Shown here: piece after piece, positions 22,528-33,835 of the stretch
How positions within the stretch are numbered: the first letter of the stretch is position 1
How the letters are laid out: each line of letters starts with the position of its first letter
DNA from: Rehmannia glutinosa
Taxonomy: Eukaryota; Streptophyta; Magnoliopsida; Lamiales; Orobanchaceae
Assembly: GCA_016081115.2 (NCBI GenBank)
Contig: CM071935.1
Span: 26,330,653-26,394,652, forward strand
Direction of reading: 5' to 3'
Length of the DNA stretch: 64,000 bases
Notes under the pieces: model-generated
The model's input: only the letters and a program-made list of their open reading frames with translations
What the model was told of the DNA's origin: nothing
The model's database searches: none
Position numbers and translations under genes: made by a program

Positions 22528-25500
22528 ATGGCACCAAAGTTTGATTTCATCAAGCTCTCAGGTGCATCAGTGGATTTCGAAGGCATGGTGAAACAGGGTT
22601 CTGATGAAACCCTTGTTAACAAGATCGCTGAAATGATAGAAAAGTTAGGTCTTAAGGCTTTTCTAACCATGGAATACTCGCATACCTACCTTGAGAGGTA
22701 GCTCAATTCTATGTAAACATGGAGGTGCATGACGAAGGGATCAAGTCTTCTGTCCACCGCAAGGCCATAATAATAAATTTTAGGGACCTTGCGGAGTACT
22801 GCCTGTTGCCATCGGAAGGCATAAATGAGATTAATGAAGCTGATGTAGATTTGGCTGCTGCATGGAAAGAGGTAGCCAAACCGGAGTGTAGTGCAAAGGT
22901 GGTCTACACAACTGACAATATACTACTAAAGGACGACTATCATAAGTTGATGGATCTCGTCTCAAAGTGCATTGACATGAAGTTTGGCAGCTTCAACCAG
23001 CTATCAAAGACTAAGCTGATTGTCATGGCTACGATCATGCATGGCAAAAAGGTTAACTGGGCTGAGTTCGTGTACAGCAAATTCTACCAGAATGTGATGA
23101 ATAAGACTTTCAAGGAGGATGGATACTTTAGAGGATCTATTGGAGATGGTCTAGTGATTGGCCACCTGCTGGAAGTGAAGGGTATTGCCCTTCGACATGG
23201 CAAACATTTTCATGTCAACAAAAGGATGTTCCGGGCTAACCTCTCTGGTGCCCAGAAGAGAGCCCATGCGAAGAAGGCGGAAACAAGTGAGGGGGAATCA
23301 GCTGAACCTGAGAAAACATCTGCTACCCCTCCCTCGAAGAAGAAAGCTACCTCTGTAGCTTAGAAGAAGAAAGTTGCCCCTACAGCTAAGCCCAAGAGAG
23401 CTCCTGTCCATGCAGCTGAGTCGCCTGCCCGTGCAGTCGAGTCCCCTGACCCTGCAGCCGAGGCTGAGAAGGAACCCCAAATCCCCTCTCCAGCCATATG
23501 AAAGAAGAGGACTACCAAGTCGAGGAAGGCAGCTCCTTCCAAGAAGGACACCCAAGCCTCCACCGGTGATGAAACCACTGAATCTGAACCAGAAGTCCCT
23601 CCAGTTCATACCAAAAAAAGAATACTGGTTAGGCACTCTGAACTGGAGAAGACAATTGAATCCGCAACTCAGCTGGATAAAGCATCCGAGACTGCTAACA
23701 CTCAGGAAGTGCAGTCTCCTGAAGTAATTGCCGAAACAAGGAAGTCTGCTGAGGAAGATCAGCAGATACCCATGGTAGATGTAGCTGTACGAGCGATGGC
23801 AGAGGGAAGTAAAATAGCTAAGACAACTGAACCTTTAGTTGAAAAGGTTGTCTCCCCACCTATTATTGACGCTGCTGAAGGTGAGGAGGAGCAGAGTCTT
23901 TTGCCACCAATTCAAAAAATAGTAGGATAAGGTGAAGATTAGGATGACGATGTTGTCATGTATTCTCCATTGTATCCAGATATCTAGAGACATCTATGAG
24001 AGTAGATGGCATGGAAACTTGATCACTCAAGGGTGCAGTTCGCTCACCCTGAGTACAGTGAAGAAGAAGAAGAGTTGCTTTGATTTCTTGGGTTCTCGAC
24101 TGTTCAACAGGCCCTTGACGAAGACAACCGTATGGATATCCTCTGCATCATTAAAGCATATGAGAAAGACAAAGCTGAAGAGGAAGCCCGTGTCCGAGAA
24201 AAAGCCAAGATGTGTGAATTCACAAACTCTCCATCTCACGCTTATACACATCTAGATATATACTCAGAGAGTGATGAGGATCCCACTGATGCAGCAGAGA
24301 AGTCAAACATGCAGCAAGCAATGAGAGAATCCAGGCAATTGCCTGAGCAACAACTTTATGAAGGCCCAGGAGAGTCCTCACAATCTCTCATGCAAATCGA
24401 CCCTTTGGGAGTGGTGCAGCTGATTGCCATTGACATCGCTGCAGCCACGTCCCCGGTGCAATACGAGGATGGGTCCAAGGGAATTGGCAATGAAACTAGG
24501 ATTTTGGCCACCCAAGTAGAGCCAACCACCAAAGAAGGTGATTTACCACCTGCCCCAGCGGCCTGAGCACTCAACAGAAGAAGCCGCGAGTTTAGAGAAG
24601 AGTGACCCCACCATTAGTCACTCAACTGGTGTGCCAATTGAGGGGGAAAGTCACTCCACCACAGCAGGGTTGGAGGTTGTTGTGGATGACTCAAATTTGA
24701 AGGAAGGAGACGAAGTGGAAACTAAGAAACAACCACACCAGAGTGACATTGATGAGGCTCGGACAGTTGAGTCTGTCCCAGCTGAAATGTCAGCTGCTTT
24801 GAAGGCTAATGACATTGTTCTTACAGTCGAGGCACATGATGGAGATGCCCTGGGAGTTAATACTCTGGGCATTGAAAGTGCAATACTAGGGGTTGAGACT
24901 CCTATGGATGCCATAGTCCAAGAACCTAAGACAGCTGTGACTGTCGAAGGGAATATTGAAGGCCTCGCAGTAGTTGAGTCTGCTGGAGGTATTTAAGGCC
25001 TAAGGGAGGTTGAGACTTCCCTAGGTAAGGGTGAAGAAACATAGAACATCCCTCCAGTTCACAGCGCTAAAATTGAAGAGGAGATAAGTGAACTTCATGA
25101 CTCCGAGGAGAACTTAGACACATCATTCTTGGGGTTTGAAGATGAAGCTGAGTCAACTCCTGTTGCAGATCCAAAGGACCCAGCTGAGGATGTTCTCAAA
25201 ACTACGAGCCAGCAAAGTGACAAAGCTCCTCGTCAGAAATTTAATTTTGATGATGAGCCAAGTCCACAGGTCTCATCATCATCCAATGACGCTGATGATG
25301 CAGCAGAGAAACCGATTATTCACTTAGAAAAATCCACTGAGACCGAAGACGTTGTTAAGACAAAATGAGGCTCGATCGACCCGGGCAAAAAATATCTGCG
25401 CAGCGATCGACTACACCACTACACCGGCTCACAGTCCCACACCGACCACTTTGCGCGATGAAGCTATCTCAGCTGAGGCACAAAGAGCTGAATCATCATA

Positions 25501-26045
25501 GGCACAACCCTCACAAACCATCCCATATGTGAGTGATGATGCCTTTCCAAAGGTATTTCCTTTCACGATGATCCTACCAGATTTGGAAGAAGAGACCACT
25601 GCTGAACAACAAAGATCCAATCATCCCTACTGACACCATTGTTCCAGACGAGTTCAACTTTGCTGAAGAGTGGCCTGCAGCTGAATCAAGTGAGACAGTT
25701 GAGTTTCGTGAGATCTTCAAGAAGATCTGTGAAGAGATTGAGAAGATTGAAAGACATTAGGCCTCACTCTACTTAAACTGGACAACAGGGACGCTGCCTT
25801 CACAACAGACTTGAGAGGGATAGTGGTGCGGATCCGAGAATGGTCTCAACAACAATCTTCCATGCGACTCGAAAAAGTTCATTATTTTAAAGCACTGTAT
25901 GGCAGAATGCTCGTCTGGATGGCTGACAACACTGATCTGAAGCAAAGGATGCAGGCGTATGTCGAAAGGTTACACGAGTCTCACAAAACAGAAATGGAGC
26001 TGCTGCAAGAATTCCAAAGAAAAGAAATTTTGCGCCTTGAGAAGC
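22528..26045 (+). pseudogene. Copia B env-like ORF (long third ORF), broken
   Basis: Extra ORF downstream of pol, in the position of the Sirevirus 'env-like' gene. It starts MAPKFDFIKL at 22528; a one-base shift near 22695 leads into VAQFYVNMEVHDEG and an open stretch to 23363 with KVNWAEFVYSKF and GLVIGHLLEVKGIALRHG. The same core occurs in A and C, and a distant match in E (VNYAAIFVY). After it come Ala/Pro/Lys-rich and acidic low-complexity regions, broken by many stops, and a tail near 25810-26055 with predicted helices. I see no convincing membrane segment or fusion peptide, so a true envelope role is not supported. The 3' end is lost in a deletion that joins the ORF to the 3' LTR. Confidence 0.7.
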
Positions 26046-26573
26046 CAGCTGTGTGACCAAGGTTGTCTCTAGACTGTTGACCACTTTGTAAACATATCTT
26101 TTACATAGTGGATTCCTCCATGAGTTGGAGAAGAGAGGATTAGAAGAATTACCCCATCTTCGAACCTCTATAAAAATCAACTGTGTCATTTATTTTTTAG
26201 CACATTCACATTTCTATATACTTACATTTTATCTGCTGATAAACTTATATCTGCTATCCAACTGATTAATAACCAAGTGATAAAATCTAGTGTTAAAACA
26301 AGTTTAAAACAATTCAAACGGTGTTAAGTGTTTCGCTGATAAAACCAACACAACCAAGTTATAGTTCAGGTTAAACAGCTGAGTTATTCTATCAACAGCT
26401 CTCTCGAGTCTGTTGAGTGGCTAACTCTGCTTAATAACCAACTTAGCAGTCCCTAAAGGACACAACTGTTTGTGTTAACTCTGTAATATTCTTAAAAGGA
26501 CTAAAATCGAAAAAGTTAGTAAGGTTTATTCATCCCCCCTTCCAAACCTTACCCATACCCCTTGGGACTTACA
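26046..26573 (+). repeat. Copia B 3' LTR, 5'-truncated
   Basis: Matches 15835-16366 of the 5' LTR (CTGTGTGACCAAGG, GAATTACCCCATCTTCGAAC, CCCTTGGGACTTACA). The first ~1 kb of the LTR and the polypurine tract are missing, yet the target duplication beside it is intact. Confidence 0.88.
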
Positions 26574-26578
26574 CACTT

Positions 26579-27290
26579 CATTCTAGCTATGTAGGAAGAG
26601 CTGAATTAGTTTGAAAGAAACAAATTTAGGGAATTGGTTCAAAGGCCTACTCACCAAAATGTCATTGGTACCAAGTGGGTATTCAGAAATAAGATGAATG
26701 AGGAAGGATCTGTTGGGAGAAACAAATTAAGATTGGCAGCCAAAGGGTATTGCCAAGAGGAAGATATAGATTTTGATGAGACCTTTGCACATGTTGCCAG
26801 ATTGGAAGCAATAATGATGTTTCTTGCTTATACTGCACATAAGAACTTATGAAGTCTATAAAATGGATGTGGAGAGTGCATTTTATAATGGGCTTTTAAA
26901 AGAAGAAGAAGAAGTCTATGTGGAATAACCTCCAAGTTTTGAGCAAAAAACTATTGGAAATAAAGTCTACAAGATCAAAAAATCTTTGTATGGATTGAAA
27001 CAAGCACCAAGAGCATAGTATGATACATTATCTCAATTCCTGGTAGACAACATAACACTCATCAGAATTCAAGTTGAAGAGAGAATTTTACTTGTTCAAA
27101 TATATGTGGTATAATATCACCTTTGGATCTACAAACAAAGAGTTGTGTGACAAATTCTTAAACCTTATGCAAGGAAAGTTTCAGAAAGGTATAATGGGAG
27201 AATGAACTTTCTTCTTAGTCTTCAAGTCAAGCAAATGACGGATGGAACTTTCATAAGCCAAACCAAGTATACCAGATATTTAATGAAGAA
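26579..27290 (+). pseudogene. Copia A reverse transcriptase, part after copia B
   Basis: Continues the RT begun at 14640-14808: EELN-FERNK, QRPTHQNVIGTKWVFRNKMNEEG, GYCQEEDIDFDETFAHVARLEAI. From about 26850 it is heavily frameshifted. The YVDD site is destroyed (QIYVV then a shift, near 27100). It matches B closely, which confirms that B split a related element. Confidence 0.85.
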
Positions 27291-28040
27291 ATTTGGTAAG
27301 GAAGAAAAGTCATCTGTGAAGATCCCTATGGATACTTCTATCAAGATGGACATGGATGAAGATGGAAAGCCAGTGGATTAGACAAGATATAGAGCACTCA
27401 TTGGATCATTGCTCTTTGACTGCCAGCAGACTTGACATTACCTTTGCAGTAGGTGTATGTGCAAGGTTTCAGTCTGTTTCCAACAAATGCCATATAACAA
27501 CAGCTAAGAAAATTCTGAGATATTTGAAGGGAAGCCAAGAAGTTGGCTTATGGTATCCTAAAGAAGGTGGATTCAAGTTCATTGGATACGCAGAGTCAGA
27601 CTATGTTAGATGTAGAGTTGACAGAAATAGTACATCTAGTACTTGTCAAATACTTGTAAATAGATTGGTTTCATGGTTCAACAAGAAACAAAACTCGATA
27701 GCTATATCTACAGATGAGGCAGAATATATTGTTGTAGGCAGTTGTTCTACCCAAGTCTTATGGATGAGGCAACATCTGAGAGATTATGACATCAAATAGA
27801 GGAAAATTCCAGCTATGTGTGATAACACAAATGCTATTGCAATCACTCAGAATCAAGTATTACACTTAAGAACAAAGCACAGTGATGTCAGATATCATTT
27901 CATAAGAGATTAAGTTTAAAAGAATGATATCACATTGGAATATGTATGAACTGAGAAGAAGTTTGTTGATATATTCACAAAGCCCTTATGTGAATCAAGA
28001 TTGGAAGAGCTTAAGAATGAGCTTGGATGGTTGAGCTAAG
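27291..28040 (+). pseudogene. Copia A RNase H
   Basis: Recognisable as GSQEVGLWYPKEGGFKF, VDRNSTSSTCQI, STDEAEYIVVGSC, CDNTNAIAITQN and DIFTKPL. The longest open piece is 27356-27799. Stops near 27799, 27910 and 27950; ends at 28040. Confidence 0.82.
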
Positions 28041-28587
28041 TTAAAATGCTCAGAAGACACTTTCAGCAAAGTTAAATGTGAGAGAATTGTATTTTAGAAG
28101 ACTTTTGCTATTTCAGCAGTGCAAAAGAACCTATTTGGATGTTCAGCAGAGTTGAGTCAACGGAATAGCTGAATCTCCATCAGTAAACTAGAAATAGAAA
28201 AGCAGAGTTGAGTCATAAATGAGAAAACATACTCATTTATCAGCTAAGAGACAAAACAAAGTCATTTTTATTAAAGTAGGAATGTTTGACGATGTTGTTA
28301 TCATCATTAAATGCGGTATAGTGAAAAGGTTGCAATAGTAAGCATATGGTTGGTTATAAATGCTGCAAGCATTAAATGCGACGTGATTAATGCTTTACAC
28401 CTGATTTAATCTAGACCGTTGATCGTATTTCACATTTTTAAGATCCCGAAACCTTCTATTTGCATCTCATATAGATATCGATTTCATTCTTCTCTCTCTT
28501 CTCACTTTACTCTCATATCATTCAAGCATTCAAAAAATTCTCTGCAAAAACCCTTCATGTTTTCTCAAGTTATTTCAAGAAATTCTC
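28041..28587 (+). promoter_or_regulatory. Copia A spacer between pol and env-like ORF
   Basis: Same layout as 21956-22527: GGTTGGTTATAAATG block (28348), GACCGTTGATCG block (28415), CT-rich leader (28485-28530), then the ATG. Confidence 0.4.
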
Positions 28588-29430
28588 ATGGCACCAAAGA
28601 AATATGCCCTGAATTTTGCAAAGGTCGCCGAAAAAGAGTTCTCTGGTGCACTGATTGATGCAGATGGACTGGTTAAGCAGTCAACTGACAAGGATAGAGC
28701 AAGGAAAATTGTTAGTCACCTAGAGAAGTCAGGATTAATGTAGTTTCTCTTCATAAACATGCCTCAAACCTTTCTGTAGGAGGTCGCCATGTTCTATGTG
28801 GATGCCTCCATTCACGATGAGGGAACTCACTCTTTGGTGAATGGTAAAACTTTACCGAGCTGCTACATCTTCCAAACAGTGGACTCACAGAACTGAAAGA
28901 TTAGGAATTAGACTTCATGAAGATTTTGAAAAATATCACCAAGGAGGAGGTAGCTGACAAGCTGAATCCATCAACTACCAAGACAGTTATCAAAGAAGAG
29001 TATAAAAAACTTATGGACATGGTGGCAAAGTGCGTCGAAATCATGTTTGGGTCATATAATCAGATGTCACAGACTACGCTGACTGTGATGGCATCTATAA
29101 TGAAGGAGTTGGACGTGAACTGGAGTGAGTTCAGTTTTGACAAGATGTGTCAAAATGTCCAAAATGTAAAGCTGGAGGATGGAAAATTCAAGATTACCTT
29201 GGGCTATGGACTAATCCTTTAGTACCTGCTCGAGAAGTAGGGAGTGCACATGCGCAAAGGGAAGGAATTCCATGTGAACAAAAGGTTGTTCAGGGCAAAC
29301 ATATCAGTTGCCCAGAAAAAGGCCCATTCAAAGAAAAATGGCGCTTCTGAGGGGGAATCATCTGGGAGCATTCCTGAAGAAGAAATAGTTGCCCCTGTTG
29401 CAGCCCCTGCTCATGTACCTGCTCATGTTG
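28588..29430 (+). pseudogene. Copia A env-like ORF, 5' part only
   Basis: Begins MAPKKYALNFAKV; contains EVAMFYVDASIHDEG (near 28783), a 101-codon open piece at 28917-29222 (NVNWSEF-like core DVNWSEFSFDK), and VNKRLFRANISVAQKKAHSKK (29260), all aligned with B and C. Stops occur near 28740, 28778 and 28893. It is truncated at 29430, where the sequence jumps into the middle of the 3' LTR at a shared CCCAGT. Confidence 0.68.
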
Positions 29431-30159
29431 CCCAGTGAAGGAAGGAAGCTATAATTCAAAGTTGAAGAGGAATAATTGTTTTCAAGAACAAGGGGTTTGT
29501 TCTTCCACGAAGTGAAGGAAGTTCAGTGGGGTTCAAGTTAGAACTTGGTTCAAATCTGATGGAGGTCTACATGATCAAGTCCGAAAGATTTGAAGAGCTG
29601 AAGTAGTGAAGTACCTGCCTTGCGAAGAGCTAAGACCCAGGAGTGAAGCCAACTATGTGATTAATTATTGCTCGGACTGTGTTATACTTTTGTAACAAAA
29701 TTAAAGTTGCATTAGTAAATTCCTCCGAGAGTAGGAGAATAGTGGAGTAGCGGAATTACCCCATCCTTGAACAATTTTAAATAATTGTCATTTACTTTCA
29801 GCGCATTTAATTTCTGTCACTTATTTACTTGTGCTTATATTTGCTATCCAACTGATAATAACTAAGATTAAGACCAGTGTTGATATCCATATCTTAAAAG
29901 GGGTGTAAAACTTACGCTGTTGAAAACCAAGAAAATGATTTTATAAAAAGCTAATTTTACTCAGCTGAGTTACTCCATCAACAACTCACTTGAGTCTATT
30001 GCGTGGTTAACTCTCCTGTTGAAGTTTGACCCAGCTATCTCTCAAGAGACTTAGTTGTTTTCTTGACAAACTCTGAATTTATTTTAAATAGAATAATTGG
30101 TTAAGTCTATTCAATCCCTCCCCCTTTCTAGCATTAACTGGCACCACTTGGGACCTACA
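29431..30159 (+). repeat. Copia A 3' LTR, 5'-truncated
   Basis: Matches 8751-9442 of A's 5' LTR (GAAGGAAGGAAGC, GGTTCAAGTTAGAAC, CCTCCGAGAGTAGGAG) and ends GGGACCTACA. The first ~750 bp, including the TATA box, are missing. Confidence 0.88.
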
Positions 30160-31037
30160 ATTATGATTATGACATTCTCTGGGCAAAAGGCCCGAGCTAA
30201 AGAGATGCCAAGCCGCTGGAATTATAAGGTAGTAAGTGGGCTTCTGCCAAATTATGTGCGTGGAGTGATAAGGAGAATGAAGTAGTTTTGACGCCTGATT
30301 AGCGCAAACCCTACGTTTACTATTTATGTTCTAAACCATTGATAGCACTTCGGTGCTATTGATTGGAAAGTGTTTGATCATATTTGTTTTCAAGACTCTC
30401 ATGCAAATAATTAATGATTTCATATCGCATTTTCATATGTGCGTTGTCACATAAAAGCTTATTTCACTGCAAACAAATTATTGTCACTTCATTGTTAAAT
30501 ACCACTGATTTAAATGCATTAACTAATTTTGGATGCATCATTTTCTTTTAAAGAAAAATAAAGGAATCTTTTGACATAGAAAATCCCACTTGTTGGGAGG
30601 CTTTTGACAAATAAGTATTTCCGCGCCAAAGAAATGTGAGCCATACTAACACACATGAGCCCACTCACTGAGGCTTTTCTCAACCCACTATTTTATTTTA
30701 TACCCTTTCCTAAGGACCAAACGGGTGATGCGGAGGAGGCCTATGAGGTGTAGGAGGAGTAGCCAACGTGTAGCTCTAGAAAAACTATAATAGATTCTTA
30801 GGTATGTTGTCTTACGGTTCTTATTATTTTCGTTGTAACTGTTAAACTCTGTATGGTTATTTTCATTACTATCTTTGAAAATTTAGTATTTGTCTTTTCG
30901 TGTGTAAAAACTTATTCCAGGTTGGATCTGATTGACTTTGGAAACCTTAACTTTGTTGAGTCGGACATATGTTGGAGCTGGACTCCGTGAATCTATTTAT
31001 CTGCCATTAGACTGTTGAATAAATTTTGGGCATGACA
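30160..31037 (+). repeat. T 5' LTR, right part (after copia A)
   Basis: Ends TTGGGCATGACA before T's primer site. The last ~129 bp match T's 3' LTR remnant (61352-61480). No ORF. Confidence 0.65.
30342..30359 (+). other. Perfect hairpin with TTCG loop in T LTR
   Basis: ATAGCACTTCGGTGCTAT: a 7-bp stem closing on C(TTCG)G, which in RNA is the extra-stable C(UUCG)G tetraloop. A role in RNA structure or termination is inference. Confidence 0.6.
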
Positions 31038-31041
31038 GTTA

Positions 31042-31053
31042 TGGTATCAGAGT
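31042..31053 (+). other. T primer-binding site (initiator tRNA-Met)
   Basis: TGGTATCAGAGT, four bases after the LTR terminus; one mismatch to the consensus TGGTATCAGAGC. Confidence 0.8.
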
Positions 31054-31245
31054 AGGACCTCTCCTAGTATGGTATGGTTCGAGGACCAACCAAGTGAAAG
31101 TCGGTGGGCACGTGACACCTGGGGCTGAAGAGGGTGGGAAGTGAACGTGGGTGCAAGAAGGCACGGAAAAGAGTGGATCCTAGAACGCTTCTAGGTGTAG
31201 GAAAACATGAATGAACCAATATCACACTCAAATAAGAGGAGATCC

Positions 31246-31513
31246 TGAGACTGTGTACGTATTAGACTATGCAGTTAAGGAGAGCTTAAAATATATGATA
31301 GGTACTACACAAACCAACAAGATGCATCTTATTTTCTGGTGCTAATTTCATAGAAACTCTTAAGTTAAGCATGCTTGGCCCAGAGCAATTATGAGATGGG
31401 TGACCCTCTGGGAAGCTGTCCCTTGAGTGCGCATGAGTGAGGACAAAGGGCGCTGTAAAGACTCATGTTGGTTTGTGGAGACAATTGTAGATATGGAAGG
31501 CATGGTCATTACA
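31246..31513 (+). mobile_element. Cassandra-like TRIM LTR candidate carrying 5S rRNA similarity
   Basis: From TGAGACTGTGTACG to GGTCATTACA, followed by GATAGTATCATAGC, a decayed TGGTATCAGAGC site. Inside is a 5S rRNA-like segment (31321-31430). Cassandra elements are short non-autonomous LTR elements whose LTRs hold a 5S-derived Pol III promoter and which use an iMet primer site; this size, order and content fit. No second LTR is visible before T's ORF at 31784, so this is one LTR plus some internal DNA, or else a 5S-like leader native to T. Confidence 0.55.
31321..31430 (+). ncRNA. 5S rRNA-like sequence (degenerate, retrotransposon-borne)
   Basis: Contains AAGTTAAGCATGCTTGG and GATGGGTGACC-CTCTGGGAAG, matching the plant 5S internal promoter (A box, intermediate element, C box) with a few changes. 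The 5' half is strongly diverged. It is not a functional 5S gene and does not lie in a 5S tandem array. Confidence 0.65.
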
Positions 31514-31783
31514 GATAGTATCATAGCTTAGTTTGTAAGAAGGAACTTACGTCGAGCTAACCCAAGATAGGACACTCAACCTGTGTTGGGATTACCGCTA
31601 GTGCCTAAGCCCTAGGTTAAGATCTTATGTGCTTAATATGGGATCTCTTGTATCAGTATGTGGATTAGACACTTGGCCGATTCAATTCGACTTACACTTA
31701 CATATTATTGTGGAAATAGTTGTTTTTTTTAATGATGCCTTAGTATTGAAGAGTTACTGATTAGTGATTGGTGTATTTTTGGT
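31514..31783 (+). other. Leader between Cassandra-like segment and T's first ORF
   Basis: No ORF. Contains one poly-T run near 31723. Origin (T leader or Cassandra interior) is not resolved. Confidence 0.3.
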
Positions 31784-32194
31784 ATGGACCCTGACTCAGC
31801 ATTGTGGGATAGCTTGTGGTACAAGAGGGAGAGAGTCAATATGGTTGATGCCACGGTAGGACTATAGGCGGACCAGGCCGCGCACAATCAATAAGAGATG
31901 CGGCGAGAGAAATAGTGCTCCAAGCACTCGAGGAGCAGCTTGCAGTAGCCCAACGGACCATTTTGGACCTGACCTCTTAGTAGGGGGGTCAATAGAGACC
32001 CAGCGCACACAGAAGTGGCAGATTCGCGAGCTGGAGAGACAGCTAGACTACGCCATGCACGACACCAAGATCTTGGGCCGCCAGCGACTTAGGTTGCTCA
32101 AGACCACCACATAGCAGCATGGACAGATTGATGAGCTAGACTCTGCCTTGTACTAGCGGGACACTCATATTAGGGACCTTGGTTTGAGTGTGCA
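31784..32194 (+). pseudogene. T upstream coiled-coil ORF, part 1
   Basis: Starts MDPDSALWDSLWYKRERVN. It contains a charged, heptad-like stretch (QIRELERQLDYAMHD, ILGRQRLRLL, HGQIDELDSALY, RDTHIRDLGL) in shifted frames; stops are TAG at former CAG positions (for example 32113 and 32155). It lies upstream of gag and is separate from it. Copia C interrupts it at 32194; it resumes at 57881. Function unknown. Confidence 0.5.
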
Positions 32195-33709
32195 TGTTAG
32201 AAAATTAATTATTAGATTTTGATGATACCATGTAAAACTTAGAATAGGAAGTTGGCACCCCATATTCTTTGTATTTCTATTTTGTAATAGATAAGACTGC
32301 ATGAGCTGAGTGAAGTCAGCTATGTTGAAGAATGCAAGAAGTCAACTGAAGACTAAAGTGAAGACCCAACTGTGTGTCAGCTGAGTGTAGTCAAGATGGA
32401 AGGCACAAACTCGACTGAAGGAGATCCAGCTGAGGGACAACTGAGTAAAGGTTGAAGAAATGACAGTGAAGTCAATTAAGAGCCAAGTCTACCAGTTGAA
32501 CTGACAGTTGAGTCAATCCTCAAAGGTTGGAGCTGACCCAAGTCAAAGGATTAAAGGCAGCTGTCAAGTCAAGTCGATTGATATTAATCTATTGCACGAA
32601 CATTAAGGATAATGCTTAATATAGTAGTACGTCTATACTGCCATGTCTTAAAGTGCTCGTCCTAAAAGCGTGCAAAATGAATAAACTAATGGGAAGCACT
32701 GAAGCTTGTGTCAGGTCGTGAAAAGCTGCATGATCATTAAATATGAGGAAATGTCACCATCACAACCTACAAGTCAATAAACAACAAGCCGCCGAACAAG
32801 AAATATCATTTGAAAATAGTATATCTCTTCAACGGGCAAATTTTCAAATGAGCACAATAAAAGGCCGAGGAAGCAAGAGAGAGAAGTATGACCAAGCACT
32901 ACGAAGCATAGTAATTCAAAGAGATTTTTACAAGCAAAACCTACAAACATTCTCTCAAGCTTACTATGAAATTCCTTAAGCCTAAATTCGAAGGAACTCG
33001 ATCCAATTGAAGAGGAAACCGTTTTAAGTACAAAAGGGGAGCGGGAGTAAGGTTCGAGCTCAAACGAGAAGTTTTAAGCTCATTGGAAAGTTGTGTGATC
33101 AATTCCAAGGGTTCGAAGGGAACATAAGTAGCAAGGTAGTTGGCTTGTGAAGAAGCTGAGTCCCAAGAGAATCTTAGCCAACTGTATGATCAAGGCTGTC
33201 TCAGACTGAGAACTACTTTGCAACCTAATCTGTTACTTAATGAATTCCTACATGAGTTGGAGAAGAGTGGATTAGAGGAATTACCCCATCCTCGAACCAC
33301 TATAAAATTTACTTGTGTCATTTACTAGCAACATTTTATTTTCCTGCTTATATTTATATATGTTGTTTAAGTAATATTGATTATCTAGCTGATAATAATA
33401 CTGCTAAGAACAAGTGTTAAAAAAAGTTTAAAATTATCAAGGGTGTTAAGTCTTCCGCTGAACAAAAGCCAAATCAACTAAAACGTTAAGTGTTAGCTGG
33501 CCCAGATAAGTTATACTATCAACAGCTCAGTCGAGTCTGTTGAGTGGGTAACTTTGCTGAAGTAAGCCAACCTAGTTGTCCCCAAGGACTTAACTGATTT
33601 GAGTCAACTCTGTTAAAATATTTTAAAGGACTAAATTCGAAAAAGTTGGTAAGGTTTATTCAACCCCCCTCCCCTTCTAAACCTTACAACACATCCCTTG
33701 GGACCTACA
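32195..33709 (+). repeat. Copia C 5' LTR
   Basis: 1515 bp, TG...CA, ending CTTGGGACCTACA. Same blocks as A and B; the TATA site is mutated (CAATAAAAGGCCGAGG near 32866). Confidence 0.88.
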
Positions 33710-33711
33710 AG

Positions 33712-33723
33712 TTGTATCAAAGT
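33712..33723 (+). other. Copia C primer-binding site (degenerate)
   Basis: TTGTATCAAAGT, three changes from TGGTATCAGAGC. Confidence 0.6.
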
Positions 33724-33835
33724 AGTTGGTTCATTGACCCTTCCACACTAGTTACTGAACTAGATCCAAATCTTTTTCAAAGGATATAACACTTGTGTTT
33801 TCAAAGATTTTATTCCAAAAAGCAAAGTTATTATC

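Larger units (their letters stand above)
14809..26573 (+). mobile_element. Copia retrotransposon B (Sirevirus-like), nested in A
   Basis: Starts TGTTGGGAAATTT and ends CTTGGGACTTACA, flanked by a perfect 5-bp target duplication CACTT (14804-14808 and 26574-26578). The insertion splits A's RT between 'DDTH' and 'EELN'. It is 11.8 kb and the best-preserved element here: gag, protease, integrase, RT with an intact YVDD, RNase H, and a long env-like ORF. It has roughly ten stops or frameshifts, and its 3' LTR lacks the first ~1 kb. Confidence 0.92.
8005..30159 (+). mobile_element. Copia retrotransposon A (Sirevirus-like), interrupted by B
   Basis: Its 5' LTR starts TGTTAGGAAATTT at 8005 and its 3' LTR ends GGACCTACA at 30159. 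The flanks ATCAT (8000-8004) and ATTAT (30160-30164) fit a 5-bp target duplication with one difference. The order is LTR, primer site, gag, protease, integrase, RT, [copia B], RT, RNase H, env-like ORF, truncated 3' LTR. Without B it is about 10.4 kb. A carries a 1.55-kb internal tandem duplication and many stops and frameshifts, so it is dead. Confidence 0.85.

Noticed and set aside
31321..31430. Functional 5S rRNA gene
   Set aside because: The 5' half is too diverged and there is no tandem 5S array; better explained as a retrotransposon-borne copy.
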